A stretch of 64,000 bases of DNA from Doris montereyensis (lineage: Eukaryota > Mollusca > Gastropoda > Nudibranchia > Dorididae), in NCBI GenBank assembly GCA_037039925.1, contig JAXRKP010001069.1:88026-152025 (forward strand), in the 5' to 3' direction. The notes under the pieces were generated by a model. It was not told the origin of the DNA and did not search any database. It saw only the letters and a program-made list of their open reading frames with translations. Positions 62,018 through 64,000 of the stretch are shown piece after piece. Numbering within the stretch: the stretch's first letter is position 1; the number at the start of each line of letters is the position of its first letter. Position numbers and translations under genes: made by a program.

Positions 62018-64000
62018 ATAAAGAGCGATAAAGAACGATAAGAGCGTTAAAGAGCGATAAAGTGCGATAAAGAGCAATAAAGAGCGATAAAGAAGCGATA
62101 AGTGCGATAGCTCTTTATCGATAAAGAGGGATAAACTGCGATGGCTTGCGATAGCCTCTTTATCGCTCTTAGGCTGCGATAGGCTGCGGTAGGCTGCGGT
62201 AGGCTGCGATAATCGCTCGATAGGCGGCGAAATCGCCGCGATAAAGAATGATAAAGCTCGATAAAGAGCGACAAAGAGCGTTCGCTCGGCGATTAGACTT
62301 CGATAGGCTGCGATAAAGAGCGATAGGCTGCCTATCGCGATTTAGCGATAGGCTGCGATAAAGAGCGATAGGCTGCGATAAAGAGCGATAGGCTGCAAAG
62401 GCTGCCCTATAAGCCCTTTATCGCTCTATCGGCCTATCGCAGCCTATCACTCTCCTATCGCAGCCTATCGCTCCCGATCGCTCTTTATCGCTCTTTATCG
62501 CTCGCTTATCGCTCTATCGCACCCTATCGCAGCCTATCGCACCCTATCGCAGCTTGTCGCAGCCTATCGCAGCTATTGCTCTTTATCGCTTTTTATCGCT
62601 CTTTATCGCTTTTTATCGCTCTTTATCGCTCTCTACCGGAGCCATAGCCGCGATAATCGCAGCCTAGGCAGCGCGATAAAGAGCCTATCGGAGCCTACCG
62701 CAGCCTAGGCGGCGATAAAGAGCCATAGGCAACGATATCGAGCCTAGGCAGCGATATCAGCCATATTCAGCGATCGACAGCCATAGCTCTTTATCGCAGC
62801 CATAGGCAGCGATAGGCAGCTCTAGGCAGCCATTATCGCCATAGGCAGCGATAGGCAGCTCTTAGGCAGCCATATTCAGCGATCGCAGCCATAGGCAGCG
62901 ATAGGCAGCCATCCTCTTTATCGCAGCGATAGGCAGTATATCGCTCTTTATCTGCTGCCTCATTATCGCTCCCTATCGCAGCGATATCGCTGCCTATCGC
63001 TCCTATTGCTGTAGACCGCCTATCCTCTTTCGACCGCTTTATCGCTCTTTATCGTTCTTTATCGCTCTTTATCACAGCGTATCGCTCTTTACCGCAGCTC
63101 TATCGCGGCCTATCGTCACCTATATCAGCCTATGCCTATCGCTCTTTATTCGCTCTTTATCACTCTTTATCGCTCTTTATCGTTCTTTATCGCTCTTTAT
63201 AACTCTTTATCACTCTTTATCGCTCTTTATCGCTCTTTATCGCCTATCGCAGCCTATCACAGCCTATCGCAGCCTATCGCAACCTATCCAGTCTATCGCA
63301 GCCTATCGGTCCTATCGCTTTTTATCACAGCCTATCGCTCTTTATCGCCTTTTGTCGCTCTTTATCGCTTTTTATCGCTCTTTATCGCTTTTTATCGCTG
63401 TTTATCACTCTTTATCGCTCTTTATCGCTCTTTATCGGAGCCATAGGCAGCGCGATATCTCTCATTATCTTTCTTTATAAACTCTTTATTGCTTTTTCGC
63501 GACTTTATCGCTCTTTAGGCAACAATAATCACAGGCTGTGCTCTTTATCGCAACATAGGCGGCGATAGGCAGCCATAGGCAGCCATAGGCAGCGATAGGC
63601 AGCGATAGGCCCGCCATTATTCAGCGATAGGCAATATAGACAACGATAGGCAGCCATAGGCAGTATTAGGCAGCGATAACCAGCCATAGGCAGCGATAAA
63701 GGCGATATCGCTGCCCATCCCCTCTTTATCGCTGCCTATGGCTGCCTAGTGCTACCCTATCGCAGCCTATCGCTACCCTATCGCAGCCCTATCACAACCT
63801 ATCGCAGCCTATCGCTCTTTAAATGGCAACCTATCGCACTTTATCGCAGCTATGGCTCTTTATCGCAGCCTATCGCTCTTTAAGCTCTTTATCGCTCTTT
63901 CTCGCTCTTTATCGCTTTATCGCAGCCTATCGCAGCCTATCGCAGCCTATCGCGGCCTATCGCAGGTTATCAGAAGTCTATCATAGCCTATCGCTCTTTA
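62018..64000. repeat. SatE, scrambled, mixed orientation
   Basis: Starts as minus-oriented units copied from the same source as 55576 onward, but broken by short reversed pieces. Mostly plus-oriented from 62405, then mixed. A decayed module terminator GTAGACCGCCTATCC lies at 63013. The window edge cuts the array. Confidence 0.88.

Overview
This 64-kb window is eukaryotic and almost entirely tandemly repeated DNA. About 94% by length lies in arrays with units of 2, 8, 10, 12, 14, 24, 26, 35, 46 or 47 bp, plus a purine-rich array with units of roughly 14-22 bp. I find no gene I can defend: no recognisable protein domain, rRNA, functional tRNA or CRISPR. Long open frames exist (up to 782 codons), but only because short units happen to lack stop codons. 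The tRNA-derived SINE copies and the array sizes suggest an invertebrate metazoan, perhaps a marine one, in a heterochromatic (pericentromeric, subtelomeric or sex/B-chromosome-like) setting. That placement is inference; the species cannot be named from this sequence.

Left part (1-9426): seven modest arrays (CT; 26 bp at 215-1590; 12 bp at 2172-2527; 47 bp at 3690-5465; 46 bp at 6213-7215; 24 bp at 8166-8930; 14 bp at 9131-9258) are separated by short unique stretches and by copies of one tRNA-derived SINE on the minus strand. The SINE copies explain two of the arrays. The 47-bp array sits inside the body of one SINE, and the 46-bp array is an amplified SINE 3' tail.

Middle part (9427-26465): one 17-kb satellite with a 35-bp unit (called SatA here), about 487 units, nearly uniform in the centre and diverged at the edges.

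Right part (26466-64000): a mosaic of six repeat families that recur in both orientations: SatB (35 bp, containing GATATCGAATTAGAGGACG), SatC (purine-rich, AAGACCAAAGACAAGAAAAG), SatD (24 bp, containing TCTGGTAGGTACTACTT), SatE (10 bp, variants of CTCTTTATCG and CTGCCTATCG), SatF (8 bp, CTCCATCG) and SatG (10-11 bp, built on CCGCTT). These are not random low complexity. SatE and SatC both have higher-order structure, with variants or landmark motifs in the same order in separate copies. Blocks of several families have been copied both directly and inverted, for example 31253-32560 against 58740-56880, and 55080-55960 against 61650-62400. Parts of SatE (36900-37860, 38700-40080, 62100-64000) are scrambled by very short inversions. 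One scrambled stretch can be aligned with an orderly paralog in this same window.

The most interesting signals are therefore about how satellites arise and rearrange: SINE-born minisatellites, ordered higher-order modules, and micro-inversion scrambling. Because the window is so repetitive, assembly error is a live alternative for several of these observations.
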